Below are positions 1 to 7,774 of a DNA stretch of 64,000 nt, piece by piece. The DNA is from Acidobacteriota bacterium (GTDB taxonomy: Bacteria > Acidobacteriota > Terriglobia > Acidiferrales > UBA7541): contig JABCZJ010000016.1 of NCBI GenBank assembly GCA_013289715.1, positions 1-64,000 on the forward strand, given 5' to 3'. Both the position numbers and the translations under genes were made by a program. The notes below the pieces were generated by a model. That model made no database searches. It was not told where the DNA came from and was given only the letters and a program-made list of their open reading frames with translations. Position 1 is the stretch's first letter. Every line of letters starts with the position of its first letter.

Positions 1-55
1 TTCGGTTCACGTAGCGAATCAGAGGCTGTTTGCTGATCGGATTTTCTTGGCTCAT
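1..55 (-). CDS. 5' end of a gene leaving the window, possibly an IS transposase
   Basis: A minus-strand ATG at 53-55 opens a frame that stays open to the left edge and reads MSQENPISKQPLIRYVNR. The 'IRYVNR' stretch close to the N-terminus resembles the start of IS1182-type DDE transposases (short leader, then R-x-V-N-R-x-Q). Only 18 residues are visible and no strong ribosome binding site lies upstream, so the family is a guess. The real gene, if any, lies to the left. Confidence 0.35.
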   Translation of the reverse strand, partial: MSQENPISKQPLIRYVNR

Positions 56-128
56 GCCGCGAGCTTACGGCAGACTTCTTTTTTTGCAAGATGGAAATTC
101 AGAGGTTTCTTCACAGCTTCTTCTTGAC

Positions 129-149
129 GGGTGCGGGTTTCGACGCTCC
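129..149. repeat. 21-bp direct repeat, copy A
   Basis: This 21-mer begins gggtgcgggtt and ends gacgctcc. It matches 808-828 at 19 of 21 positions; only the two central bases differ. The two copies bracket the response-regulator gene. Its nature is unknown. Confidence 0.5.
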
Positions 150-250
150 ACCGTCGCCCACCACAACGAACTACACGCCTCAGATCATCTCGGGCGGGTC
201 GCGCACGCTCCAACACGCCCCTACACGGATTACCGTATTGCCGCATGTTC

Positions 251-256
251 TATAAT
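251..256 (+). promoter_or_regulatory. -10-like TATAAT ahead of the response regulator
   Basis: This is a perfect TATAAT located 29 bases before the favoured GTG start at 285. The region where a -35 box would lie (about 228-233, GATTAC) is a poor match. The call therefore rests on the -10 hexamer and its position only. Confidence 0.35.
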
Positions 257-284
257 GTTTATGGTTCATCGGGAGCCAAGCAAC

Positions 285-731
285 GTGACCACAGCCGCGG
301 TGTCCAGCGCTTCGGTATTGAACAAGCCCAAGACAATTCTCATCGCCGACGACAGTGAACTGGTGCGAACTATGATCCGTCAGGCACTGGAGCGGGACAC
401 GGACTTCGCAGTCTGCGCTGAAGCGGCGGATGGCACCGATGCGGTTTCCAAGGCCAGAGAGCTATCGCCTGATTTAATTATCTTGGACGTGAGAATGCCC
501 GGCCTGAACGGCATCGAAGTAGCAGGAATCCTGCGCTATGCACTGCCCAAGGTTCGGATCGTTTTAGTGACCATGTACGCTCAGGATATCGAAAGGAATC
601 TGACGTCTCTTTTTCGCATCGATGCTGTGCTTGCTAAGGCGGAGGGGTTAAGCGAATTGACGGCGCACGTTACCAGCCTGCTGGCGGATCCCCCTGATAT
701 CACGATTTTAGACGATACCTTGCGGATTTAG
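285..731 (+). CDS. single-domain response regulator (CheY-like receiver)
   Basis: This 148-residue protein consists almost entirely of one receiver domain. After a short Ala/Ser-rich start come the acidic pocket (ILIADDSE), the phospho-acceptor Asp in LIILDVRMPG, the conserved Thr region (VLVTMYA) and the Lys in VLAKAEG. No DNA-binding or output domain follows; the tail ends ITILDDTLRI. The frame is open further upstream to 30, but GTG 285 is preceded by GGGAG at 271-275 with nine bases between. The upstream codons look non-coding and a TATAAT sits at 251, so 285 is favoured; ATG 255 and ATG 261 are alternatives. No histidine kinase is adjacent, so its partner is unknown. By family it would relay a phosphorylation signal by protein-protein contact. 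Confidence 0.85.
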   Translation: MTTAAVSSASVLNKPKTILIADDSELVRTMIRQALERDTDFAVCAEAADGTDAVSKARELSPDLIILDVRMPGLNGIEVAGILRYALPKVRIVLVTMYAQDIERNLTSLFRIDAVLAKAEGLSELTAHVTSLLADPPDITILDDTLRI

Positions 732-807
732 GCGGACGGCCAAGCCTTCCACACCACCCGAACGAACGCCGTTGCATTTCCGGGTGCCGCACTCTGGCCG
801 CAGGCGA

Positions 808-828
808 GGGTGCGGGTTCAGACGCTCC
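808..828. repeat. 21-bp direct repeat, copy B
   Basis: This is the second copy of the 129-149 repeat (19 of 21 identical). It lies 77 bases after the response-regulator stop codon, between two convergent genes. Confidence 0.5.
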
Positions 829-862
829 GCTGCAAACAATCGAGAGCGACCCATTCTAATCG

Positions 863-1636
863 CTAGTTTTTCTGCCGGTTTGGGCGCGCCAGCGAATCCG
901 CCAGCACCCAAGCCGCGCCAACCACAGCGAGATTCACAGCGCTCTCAGTCCAGTTAAAGTGGCTCGCGTGATCAGCGAGGAGGATCGGCCCGTTCGCCAG
1001 CAAGCCGAACGACACGAGCATCACAGTGAGCAGGATTGCCGCGAGCCGAGCCTGCACGCCGCTGAGGAACGCAACTCCCGCCGCGACGAAGCCAACGCCG
1101 GTGCCACCAGCCCAGAACACCTGCGAAGGCGGCAGCCACTTGGGGACCATCTGAGCCGTGTAGCTCAGGTAGGCAAAATGCGCGCCGCCGAATACCAGCG
1201 CACAAACCCCAAACGTCAGCCGCCCCAGGCGCGTAATCCGCCCAGCCAGCGCCGCATCGAGCCTGGCGGTGGTAGCAAAGATGATCAGCCCGCCCGCGGC
1301 GATCGCCAGCTGCATGGCGATGTTCTCGTAGGTGACGTAAACAGCGTAATCGGTAAGCAGCAGGCGACCGTTCATCAGGATCACGACAAACATCGTGTAA
1401 TAGATGGTAAGCGCGGCCGCAGCCCAAGCCGCAGTTCGGCGCCACTCGACGCCCGCCGCCGCGACCACCATGAACACCCCGGCGGCATAGGCCAGGGCGG
1501 TGCGAGCAGGAAAGTGCTCAGCCACCGGCTGCCCCGGGTCGAAATCCCCAAACGCTAGGGAAGCCACCCCCACCGCCATTACCCCCAAACCGTACACCCG
1601 CCGCCCTAACGCCATCGTTGTCTTTTCCGCTGTCAC
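863..1636 (-). CDS. DoxX-like integral membrane protein with internal duplication
   Basis: This 257-residue protein is strongly hydrophobic, with about eight membrane segments. The two halves resemble each other. Each begins with an 'LGR..FG......FG' segment (about residues 10-30 and 134-155) and continues with a helix pair rich in Gly/Ala, which suggests duplication of a four-helix DoxX-like unit. Bacterial DoxX-like proteins are poorly characterised and some act with redox partners; no specific activity can be assigned. The GTG start at 1636 is preceded by GGAG with a five-base gap; ATG 1615 is an alternative. It is convergent with the response regulator, with about 130 bases between them and no clear terminator. 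Confidence 0.7.
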   Translation of the reverse strand: MTAEKTTMALGRRVYGLGVMAVGVASLAFGDFDPGQPVAEHFPARTALAYAAGVFMVVAAAGVEWRRTAAWAAAALTIYYTMFVVILMNGRLLLTDYAVYVTYENIAMQLAIAAGGLIIFATTARLDAALAGRITRLGRLTFGVCALVFGGAHFAYLSYTAQMVPKWLPPSQVFWAGGTGVGFVAAGVAFLSGVQARLAAILLTVMLVSFGLLANGPILLADHASHFNWTESAVNLAVVGAAWVLADSLARPNRQKN

Positions 1637-1925
1637 GATTGCTCCAGCTTAGTCGGAATTTCTTTTTTTGGCACCGGCTCGGTGGAAGTGTAGCGCTTCT
1701 GCGGCAGATCGCACGCCGCCCTTTGGGTACTACTCGCCCGGAGGCGCGACGGATTCGTGGTCCCCGAGTTTTCCGGTGCGCGAACGCGATGACTTTTCAA
1801 TGAGGCTTAACATTGCGTCTACACGCTGTGGAATATAGCTGTCTCCGCTTGAATCGGCAGGCCTTATCGTCCCACGTATCGAAAATTCGGGTGAGCCGAA
1901 CGTAAATGACTAGGGAGGGGTGCGG

Positions 1926-3245
1926 ATGAAGAAGATAGCGGTTCTGGTGGCGTTTTTGTGCTGCGGGGCGGCCGCTTGGGGCCAGGAGGTGGTGCCGATT
2001 GTGGCCGGAGTTGTGACGATGGACGTGGGTACGAAGCACACGTCGTTTCAGGTGAACGTGGATCAAACGATCACGAGTGTGGTGTTTACGAACCCAACGG
2101 CCGGCGAAGTGGTGAACGTCATCTTCGTGCAGAATACGACTGGTGGTTATTCGGTGACTTTCGGGGGAAATGTCGCGAATGCGCCTACTGTGAACACGAC
2201 ACCAAGCTCAAGTTCATCCGTACTGCTCTCATACGATATCAATTCGAACACTTGGTACGGGGTCAACAATGGCGGAATCGCTAGTCCATTGAATGTACAG
2301 GGGTTAAACAACACATTCGGCGTGCCGCCGGCCAGTCCGGCAACGATCGAAACCATCACGAATGCCGGTGGAATCAGTACGATGAACTGCGACATTGCAG
2401 ACTGCGGCTTGACGATGTCGGAACAGATCGAGCTGGGCACGTCTGTTCCTCTGAGTTGCCAGGGACCACAGACCATCACGGCGGTGTCCGGAAACAGCGC
2501 AAGCTTTGCCAGTACTACATGCGCCGCGACCGGTGGTCCCTACACGAGTACGATCGGCCAATGGGCATCCCCTGTGCAGTTTTGCAACAGCGTCGCACCG
2601 GGGAGCTGCACTCAGGTATCGCTGCAGTACGATGGGGCTTTCGAGCTCCTGACCTACGGCAGCGGGACCCTGCGCTCTTTCCTGGTTCTTGATACTGACT
2701 CGGTCGCTGCGTTGGTGAGTCAGAATGGCGGATCATTTGTCACGGACATAAACGGCGACACATGCTTGGTCGGGGATGCCATCGACGAATTCTGCACGCA
2801 TCAAGCCGAGGTGTTTAACGCCGACGGGAAGATGACTCGATACGATACGCAGCCGCTCGATGCTGGTCCCTACAGCCACGGCCTGAACGCCGACCTGGCG
2901 GAGCTGAACCCGGGTTTGATCACCGGCGACTATGCACGTACCACTCTTTACACGACCAATAGTGGCACCAACTTCGGTGGGCAGGGATGGTATGAGGTGA
3001 GCTTTCAGGCCATCGCAAACGCTAACGTAGCGGGTGCGACGGTGACGTTTGAGGTCGTTTACGCAGATCCCGACTACGGCACTGTTGGCTCGATTTATCC
3101 GGTCACCTGCAATATGTCGTTCGCGGGAAACACGTGCAACTGGAGCGTACCCATCGTCGCGGCCAGCGCCGCCAACATTCAGGTGCAAACGTTGACCGCG
3201 AATTCCCCGATTTATTTCTTTAACGTCATGCTCATCGGGAAGTGA
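1926..3245 (+). CDS. secreted protein of unknown function
   Basis: This 439-residue protein starts with a clear signal peptide (MKKIAVLVAFLCCG, cleavage probably after AAAWG). The mature part is rich in Thr, Ser, Gly, Asn and Val with regular beta-strand spacing and several Cys pairs, as in extracellular beta-sandwich or adhesin-like proteins. I recognise no family. ATG 1926 is chosen because AGGGAGGGG (1912-1920) lies five bases upstream; an in-frame GTG at 1920 overlaps that site. It stands alone, with no operon partner. It may be a surface or secreted structural protein, but that is only inference from composition. Confidence 0.75.
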   Translation: MKKIAVLVAFLCCGAAAWGQEVVPIVAGVVTMDVGTKHTSFQVNVDQTITSVVFTNPTAGEVVNVIFVQNTTGGYSVTFGGNVANAPTVNTTPSSSSSVLLSYDINSNTWYGVNNGGIASPLNVQGLNNTFGVPPASPATIETITNAGGISTMNCDIADCGLTMSEQIELGTSVPLSCQGPQTITAVSGNSASFASTTCAATGGPYTSTIGQWASPVQFCNSVAPGSCTQVSLQYDGAFELLTYGSGTLRSFLVLDTDSVAALVSQNGGSFVTDINGDTCLVGDAIDEFCTHQAEVFNADGKMTRYDTQPLDAGPYSHGLNADLAELNPGLITGDYARTTLYTTNSGTNFGGQGWYEVSFQAIANANVAGATVTFEVVYADPDYGTVGSIYPVTCNMSFAGNTCNWSVPIVAASAANIQVQTLTANSPIYFFNVMLIGK

Positions 3246-3451
3246 GGAAGCAAGAGCGATCGGAGCAGGACGCCGGAACGGCGAGTACCACGTAAGCCGG
3301 ACGCATCCTGGACGTGGCTGCGAGTGGCCGCGACGATTTCATCTTTTCGCAGAAACGCAGCGGCGCGCGCAGCACTCGCGCACAGGTTCGTAGAACTCAC
3401 CGAAAACTCTGATGGTGCCGGCATCATCAGAGCGTGCCTGGGCGCCAACGC

Positions 3452-4279
3452 TCAATCGAACAAACCGAAGCGGAGAATCGCATACAGGGCGACAAACCCG
3501 TCGCGCCAGGTGATTTTTTTTCCTTCCTCGTAAGAACGGCCGGCGTAGGAAATGGGAACTTCGAAAACGCGCCAGCCGCCTTTGGCGACTTTAGCGGTCA
3601 CCTCAGGTTCGAATCCGAAACGATTGGAGCGAAGGCGGATGCCGCGGATTACTTCGCTGCGAAATACCTTGTAGCAGGTTTCCATGTCGGAGACGTTGAG
3701 GTTCGTGGTCATGTCCGAAAGCATGGTGAGGAACCTGTTGCCCACGTAGTGCCAGAAAAAATGCACACGCTGCGGACCTCCCAGGAAGCGCGAGCCAAAC
3801 ACAACATCGGCTCGACCGTCGAGAATGGGTCCCAGAAGAGTAGGGTAGTCCGTCGGATCGTATTCCAGATCAGCGTCCTGCACCAGGAAGATGTCGCCTG
3901 TGGCTTCCTCAAAACCGCGTCGCAGCGCGGCGCCCTTACCCTGATTGCGAGTTTGAAAAATAAAGCGGATGTTGTCGAGCCGCAGCGATGTGCGGGATCC
4001 GCCGCCTGTTTCCAACTGACCGCTCGCTTGCAGGGATTGCAGCTCTTGCAGGAATTCCCTGGTGCCATCGGTCGAAGCGTCGTCAACGATGACGATCTCA
4101 TCGGCAAGCTCGGAAGCCTGCACGCGCAGCAGAATTTCTTTGACGAAGGCTCGCTCGTTGAAAACGGGAATTACCACCGACAAGCGCATGCGTTTGGGGC
4201 CGACGGCGGGTACCAGCTCGGGCCCCTGGGCCAGCAATGCGCCTTCTTCGTTCACTCTGTGAATACCCGGTTGTGTCAT
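3452..4279 (-). CDS. family 2 glycosyltransferase, DPM1-like
   Basis: This 275-residue protein has a GT-A fold. It contains the N-terminal nucleotide-sugar motif LSVVIPVFNER, the EIVIVDDASTDGT segment, the metal-binding QDADLEY (DxD) and the acceptor-side region MFRS/ETCYKVF typical of dolichyl- or undecaprenyl-phosphate sugar synthases. It lacks the C-terminal membrane helices that some relatives carry. It probably transfers a sugar from a nucleotide donor to a polyprenyl phosphate at the cytoplasmic face. ATG 4279 is preceded by AGGAGA with eight bases between; an in-frame GTG at 4306 lacks this. It follows the polytopic protein at 4343-5860 on the same strand by 63 bases. The pair could form a polyprenyl-P-sugar synthase and a GT-C enzyme that uses the product. 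Confidence 0.88.
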   Translation of the reverse strand: MTQPGIHRVNEEGALLAQGPELVPAVGPKRMRLSVVIPVFNERAFVKEILLRVQASELADEIVIVDDASTDGTREFLQELQSLQASGQLETGGGSRTSLRLDNIRFIFQTRNQGKGAALRRGFEEATGDIFLVQDADLEYDPTDYPTLLGPILDGRADVVFGSRFLGGPQRVHFFWHYVGNRFLTMLSDMTTNLNVSDMETCYKVFRSEVIRGIRLRSNRFGFEPEVTAKVAKGGWRVFEVPISYAGRSYEEGKKITWRDGFVALYAILRFGLFD

Positions 4280-4342
4280 GCGCTTGGTCTCCTGTTTTAT
4301 TTGCACGGCTGCCGCGGCGCGAGCCCGACGGTATTACGTCCG

Positions 4343-5860
4343 CTAGTTACGATGAACGGCGCTGCCAATTATTTCACCGGCTTGCAGAGGCCGGATGCAC
4401 AGGTCCGTCCCTGCTGAACCGCATTGATAGATCTGAAAAAGCGGAAGCGCGCGCGATTGGACCACATATCTGCCTTCCTCCATGGCTTCCGCATCGCGAA
4501 GGTCAGCGGCAATGATCGGGCTTCCGGAATTCGCACGCACACGGAATTGCCCAGTAGGCGCTTCATAGTTTCCGTACGCGAAGCAATAGCCCGGGCAGGC
4601 GATGTCCAAAATATGCTTGGAAGAAAATCGATTATTGAGCGGCTGCGCAATTGTCAGGAGGATGCGTTGACCGGGTGGAATGGTGTGAACCAGCGCCTCG
4701 ACGCGCGCTTCCATACGATCCAGCCGGCCGGTGTCCTGATACAAGAAAGCAAAGAACGCGATGGCCACGGCGCTGAAGGCGAACAGTTGCCACCGGCGCG
4801 GCGGAATCGCGCCCAAGAGGCAGCACAAAAGTACCGCTGAAATGGACGTGAGGCGTTCGCTCAACGCGCCCACCGGAGCTGCGTATTGCGGTAGGTAGAT
4901 CGAAGCGGGCAGCAGCTGAATCCCTGCTTCGACCAGAAGATAAAGCTGCAACGGAATGGAGCACAGGAGCAGCCAATCTCGAAAGCCCTGTTTCCGTAAG
5001 ACTTCCCAGGCGAATGCGATAGCGCCGATTACGCACAACATCAGGATCAGAATCGCGTAGCGATTCGTGAACAGGAGCTGATCGAGCCCATTGAAGAACA
5101 GGACCGAATGCGATGCTGATTCCACACGGAAGTGCTGTCTCAAGAACACGCGGGTGACAGCCAGCGCGCCGATTGCCGCCAGAACCAGGAAAGCGTGCCA
5201 GCGTTTGGGCATCGCTTCGGCAACCGCGATGTACCCGCAAGCCGCGGCGAGCCACGCAACGCCCAGCGGATGCGCGAAGTAAATGAGCGGCACGAATGCG
5301 ATGACGAACACCCGTTTCCATCTCTTCAGCACGCAGAAAAGCGCCAAAGCGAAAAAGGCCAGCCCCAGCGACAGGTAATAGTTGAAGAAGCCGCGATTGA
5401 ACGTCCAGCCGTAGGCAACTGCAGCAAGCAGGGGCGAAAGATACCACGGTGCGCGGCGAGTGGCGGCTGCGATGAACGCGAACGCGCCCCAAAAAAAGAT
5501 TAGCACGGCGACGGCCGCGGCCATTCGCGCGGACACATCGAGGCTGAAGAATTTGCCAAAACCACTCAGGAGAAAATCGAAAAATGCATTGTTCCACTGT
5601 GGTGCGATCCACAAACCGGGCGCCTGGCCGCGATGAATCAGTTGCACGAGCCAAGCATTATAGACGTGGCTGCCAAGGTCGCCCGCCTGGAGCCGATGGT
5701 GCCAGAAGCAGGGAACTACCACGATCGTGGAAATGGCGGCGATGAGGATCGCGCTGACGCGATCGAAATGACGCGAGCGTGCGGCAGCGGCTTGTTCAGC
5801 AGCCATACGGCCGAACCCCGCGGGTGGTACGTCAAGTGTTGTAGTGCCCAATGAATTCAT
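4343..5860 (-). CDS. polytopic membrane protein, probable GT-C-type glycosyltransferase
   Basis: This 505-residue protein has about ten to twelve hydrophobic segments, then a soluble C-terminal region from about residue 390. An acidic motif, QAGDLGSHVYN (about residues 58-68), lies in the first external loop. GT-C enzymes that use polyprenyl-phosphate sugars carry a catalytic Asp in that loop. The C-terminal soluble part contains several Cys (CPGYCF, YQCGSAGTDLC). It is followed by a DPM1-like GT2 gene, the classic donor-synthase neighbour, which supports the GT-C reading. I cannot assign a substrate. The ATG at 5860 has only a weak GGGG upstream. Confidence 0.65.
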   Translation of the reverse strand: MNSLGTTTLDVPPAGFGRMAAEQAAAARSRHFDRVSAILIAAISTIVVVPCFWHHRLQAGDLGSHVYNAWLVQLIHRGQAPGLWIAPQWNNAFFDFLLSGFGKFFSLDVSARMAAAVAVLIFFWGAFAFIAAATRRAPWYLSPLLAAVAYGWTFNRGFFNYYLSLGLAFFALALFCVLKRWKRVFVIAFVPLIYFAHPLGVAWLAAACGYIAVAEAMPKRWHAFLVLAAIGALAVTRVFLRQHFRVESASHSVLFFNGLDQLLFTNRYAILILMLCVIGAIAFAWEVLRKQGFRDWLLLCSIPLQLYLLVEAGIQLLPASIYLPQYAAPVGALSERLTSISAVLLCCLLGAIPPRRWQLFAFSAVAIAFFAFLYQDTGRLDRMEARVEALVHTIPPGQRILLTIAQPLNNRFSSKHILDIACPGYCFAYGNYEAPTGQFRVRANSGSPIIAADLRDAEAMEEGRYVVQSRALPLFQIYQCGSAGTDLCIRPLQAGEIIGSAVHRN

Positions 5861-5913
5861 CTAAACCCCGACATTTTTCGCTGCTGCAGCTTTGCGATGA
5901 CAAGCACGTGATT

Positions 5914-7473
5914 TCAGTCGTTCTCCAGGCAAACCGCATGGATGCTGCCGCTGCTGGTGGTGCATCGGCCGTCCCGTTCGAGATCGAATTGCCAGCGATG
6001 CCGTGGACAAGTCCAAAACCTGCCTTCGTGCAGCCATCCCTGGCTCAAATCGCCACCTTGGTGTGGACAGAACCGGTCGATTGAATACTTCGTGCCGCCA
6101 GCCTCGACAATGACCCGGTTTTTTCTTTCTTCGACTTCGACGATGCGGGCGCAGAACCAGTTCATGTCCTCCGGTTCCATCAAAAGGAATCCCTGGATAA
6201 GGGTTTGATACACATCCGGCTTGCGATTCAGGCGCACGCGAAAGGTCAACGCCAGCTCCTCCCAAGAGAGGGAGCCGTCAAGTACGCGAGCAATCTGCCA
6301 GGATGGAATCAGGATCGAACAGAAGTCAGCTTCGGAGATTGCCGAAGCAAAATCCACGGTTCCAGCCGGAAAATCGAGCCGCAAAAGGCGACCGGCGGAA
6401 TCCGAGAAGCCAAAATAGAGCGGCACGCGTACACGCTCATGCAGAACAAAGGCGGAAAGCTTTCGTTGCAGCGCGCCGCGCAATTGTTGCCAAAGAGAAT
6501 CCAACTGGTATGCGGAGTGATGAGGCTGGCGATCAGCAAAGTAATCACGATAGCGCCCGGCATAAGCGCGAATGTATGGCTCAAAAGACTCCTCTGCCAC
6601 ACGTTCCTCGCCGCAGGAGTCGATCGTGCCGCGCGCCGCGGAAACCACATCGCCGGGCATGATCTCCAGCAGCTTGCTGGGCAAATTCGGAAGGCGCGCG
6701 CGCAAAAAGTCGAAAAGCTGCGGCGCGCGCGGAAAAATATTTACGGGTTCAAAATTAAGATGCAGCAGGGTCGGATCCAGGAAGCATGCGGGACCAGCCG
6801 AAGGAAGATAAACCCCTGGCTGCACCGCGTCAATCGCGCGGGCGACCATCTCAAATTTGGTGGTCAGTTTGTGGCGCGAAATCCGCTGATACTCCGCCGG
6901 CGGGTACTCGTAGCAGGTGGGATGCCAGGTAGCCCCGGAAAACTGGCAGGCAAAAGCAGAGATGTGTCCGGCGTCTTTCGCGATCGACGAAACCTGATCG
7001 TAGAGTTTGCAATCGTTGAGATTCAAGAACGATTCGGCGCCGGACTTGACCAAGATCGCGGAGTCACGGTTCATACCGGAGTCTTCGAGGAAAAGCTTCA
7101 CGAACCCGTCCGGAATGTCGACCAGCTGGCCGTGCGCGCACGATAGAACCCTGCCGGTGCCAAGGCCTGCGAGCTGTGTCCGCAGAGCGTTTCGCTGAAA
7201 GTGCGGCACGACGAAAGTGAAACCGCTCGCGGGTAGAGTTCTCAGAAAATCGAGATCGAAATGATCGCGATGCTCGTGGCTGATGTAGATGAAGCGTTGC
7301 TTTCGCGAATCCTGCAACTTTTCACGAACAAAAGGCGCCAGGTGGTGGTTGCAAGGATATTGAAACCAGGCCGAGTCGAACGCGCCTTCCGGAGAAAGCC
7401 AAGGATCCATGACCACGATCGCGCGATCCGTTTCCACCAGAAATCCGGCGTGACCTAAATAAGAGATCTGCAT
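5914..7473 (-). CDS. metallo-beta-lactamase-fold / Rieske fusion, CMAH/NamH-like sugar N-acyl hydroxylase candidate
   Basis: This 519-residue protein starts with a UlaG-like metallo-beta-lactamase domain (GHAGFLVE, DPWL, metal motif H66-E-H-R-D-H71, and N-L-N-D-C). It ends with a Rieske [2Fe-2S] domain whose ligands are C469-P-H471 and C489-x2-H492. MBL and Rieske domains in one chain are known in CMP-Neu5Ac hydroxylase (CMAH) and mycobacterial UDP-MurNAc hydroxylase (NamH), which turn N-acetyl into N-glycolyl groups. That activity is inferred here, not shown. As I recall, animal CMAH carries the Rieske part at the N-terminus, so this order may be inverted. ATG 7473 has AAGG upstream and begins exactly at the fold; an upstream frame to 7527 lacks support. 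It lies 53 bases upstream of the GT-C/GT2 pair on the same strand. Confidence 0.8.
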   Translation of the reverse strand: MQISYLGHAGFLVETDRAIVVMDPWLSPEGAFDSAWFQYPCNHHLAPFVREKLQDSRKQRFIYISHEHRDHFDLDFLRTLPASGFTFVVPHFQRNALRTQLAGLGTGRVLSCAHGQLVDIPDGFVKLFLEDSGMNRDSAILVKSGAESFLNLNDCKLYDQVSSIAKDAGHISAFACQFSGATWHPTCYEYPPAEYQRISRHKLTTKFEMVARAIDAVQPGVYLPSAGPACFLDPTLLHLNFEPVNIFPRAPQLFDFLRARLPNLPSKLLEIMPGDVVSAARGTIDSCGEERVAEESFEPYIRAYAGRYRDYFADRQPHHSAYQLDSLWQQLRGALQRKLSAFVLHERVRVPLYFGFSDSAGRLLRLDFPAGTVDFASAISEADFCSILIPSWQIARVLDGSLSWEELALTFRVRLNRKPDVYQTLIQGFLLMEPEDMNWFCARIVEVEERKNRVIVEAGGTKYSIDRFCPHQGGDLSQGWLHEGRFWTCPRHRWQFDLERDGRCTTSSGSIHAVCLEND

Positions 7474-7774
7474 TTCATCCTTCGATCGGAAATCCGGGCT
7501 TGCGCGGGAACAGTTGCGGCAGAGCAATCCCGCTGAATTTTCATTCGCGAATCATTTTTGCGCAGCGGGTTCAGCCAATTGCAGAGTTTCCCGCGGCTGA
7601 TAGCGATTGGGCAGCGTGGGAACCGCGCATCGCATCGCTCGAAATCCGGAGCGATTGTCTCGTTTGATTATTACGGTAGTGCGAATGCCGCGTCACTTCC
7701 CGGCGCACCTGCCGGGACCACTCATCCTGTGCCGCGCGAAACGAGTTCCACGCCGCCGGCGATGCGGGCCAGAG

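Noticed and set aside
3434..4417. Plus-strand frame of 327 codons opposite the GT2 gene
   Set aside because: The opposite strand encodes a full GT-A glycosyltransferase; this frame has shadow-like composition and no ribosome binding site.
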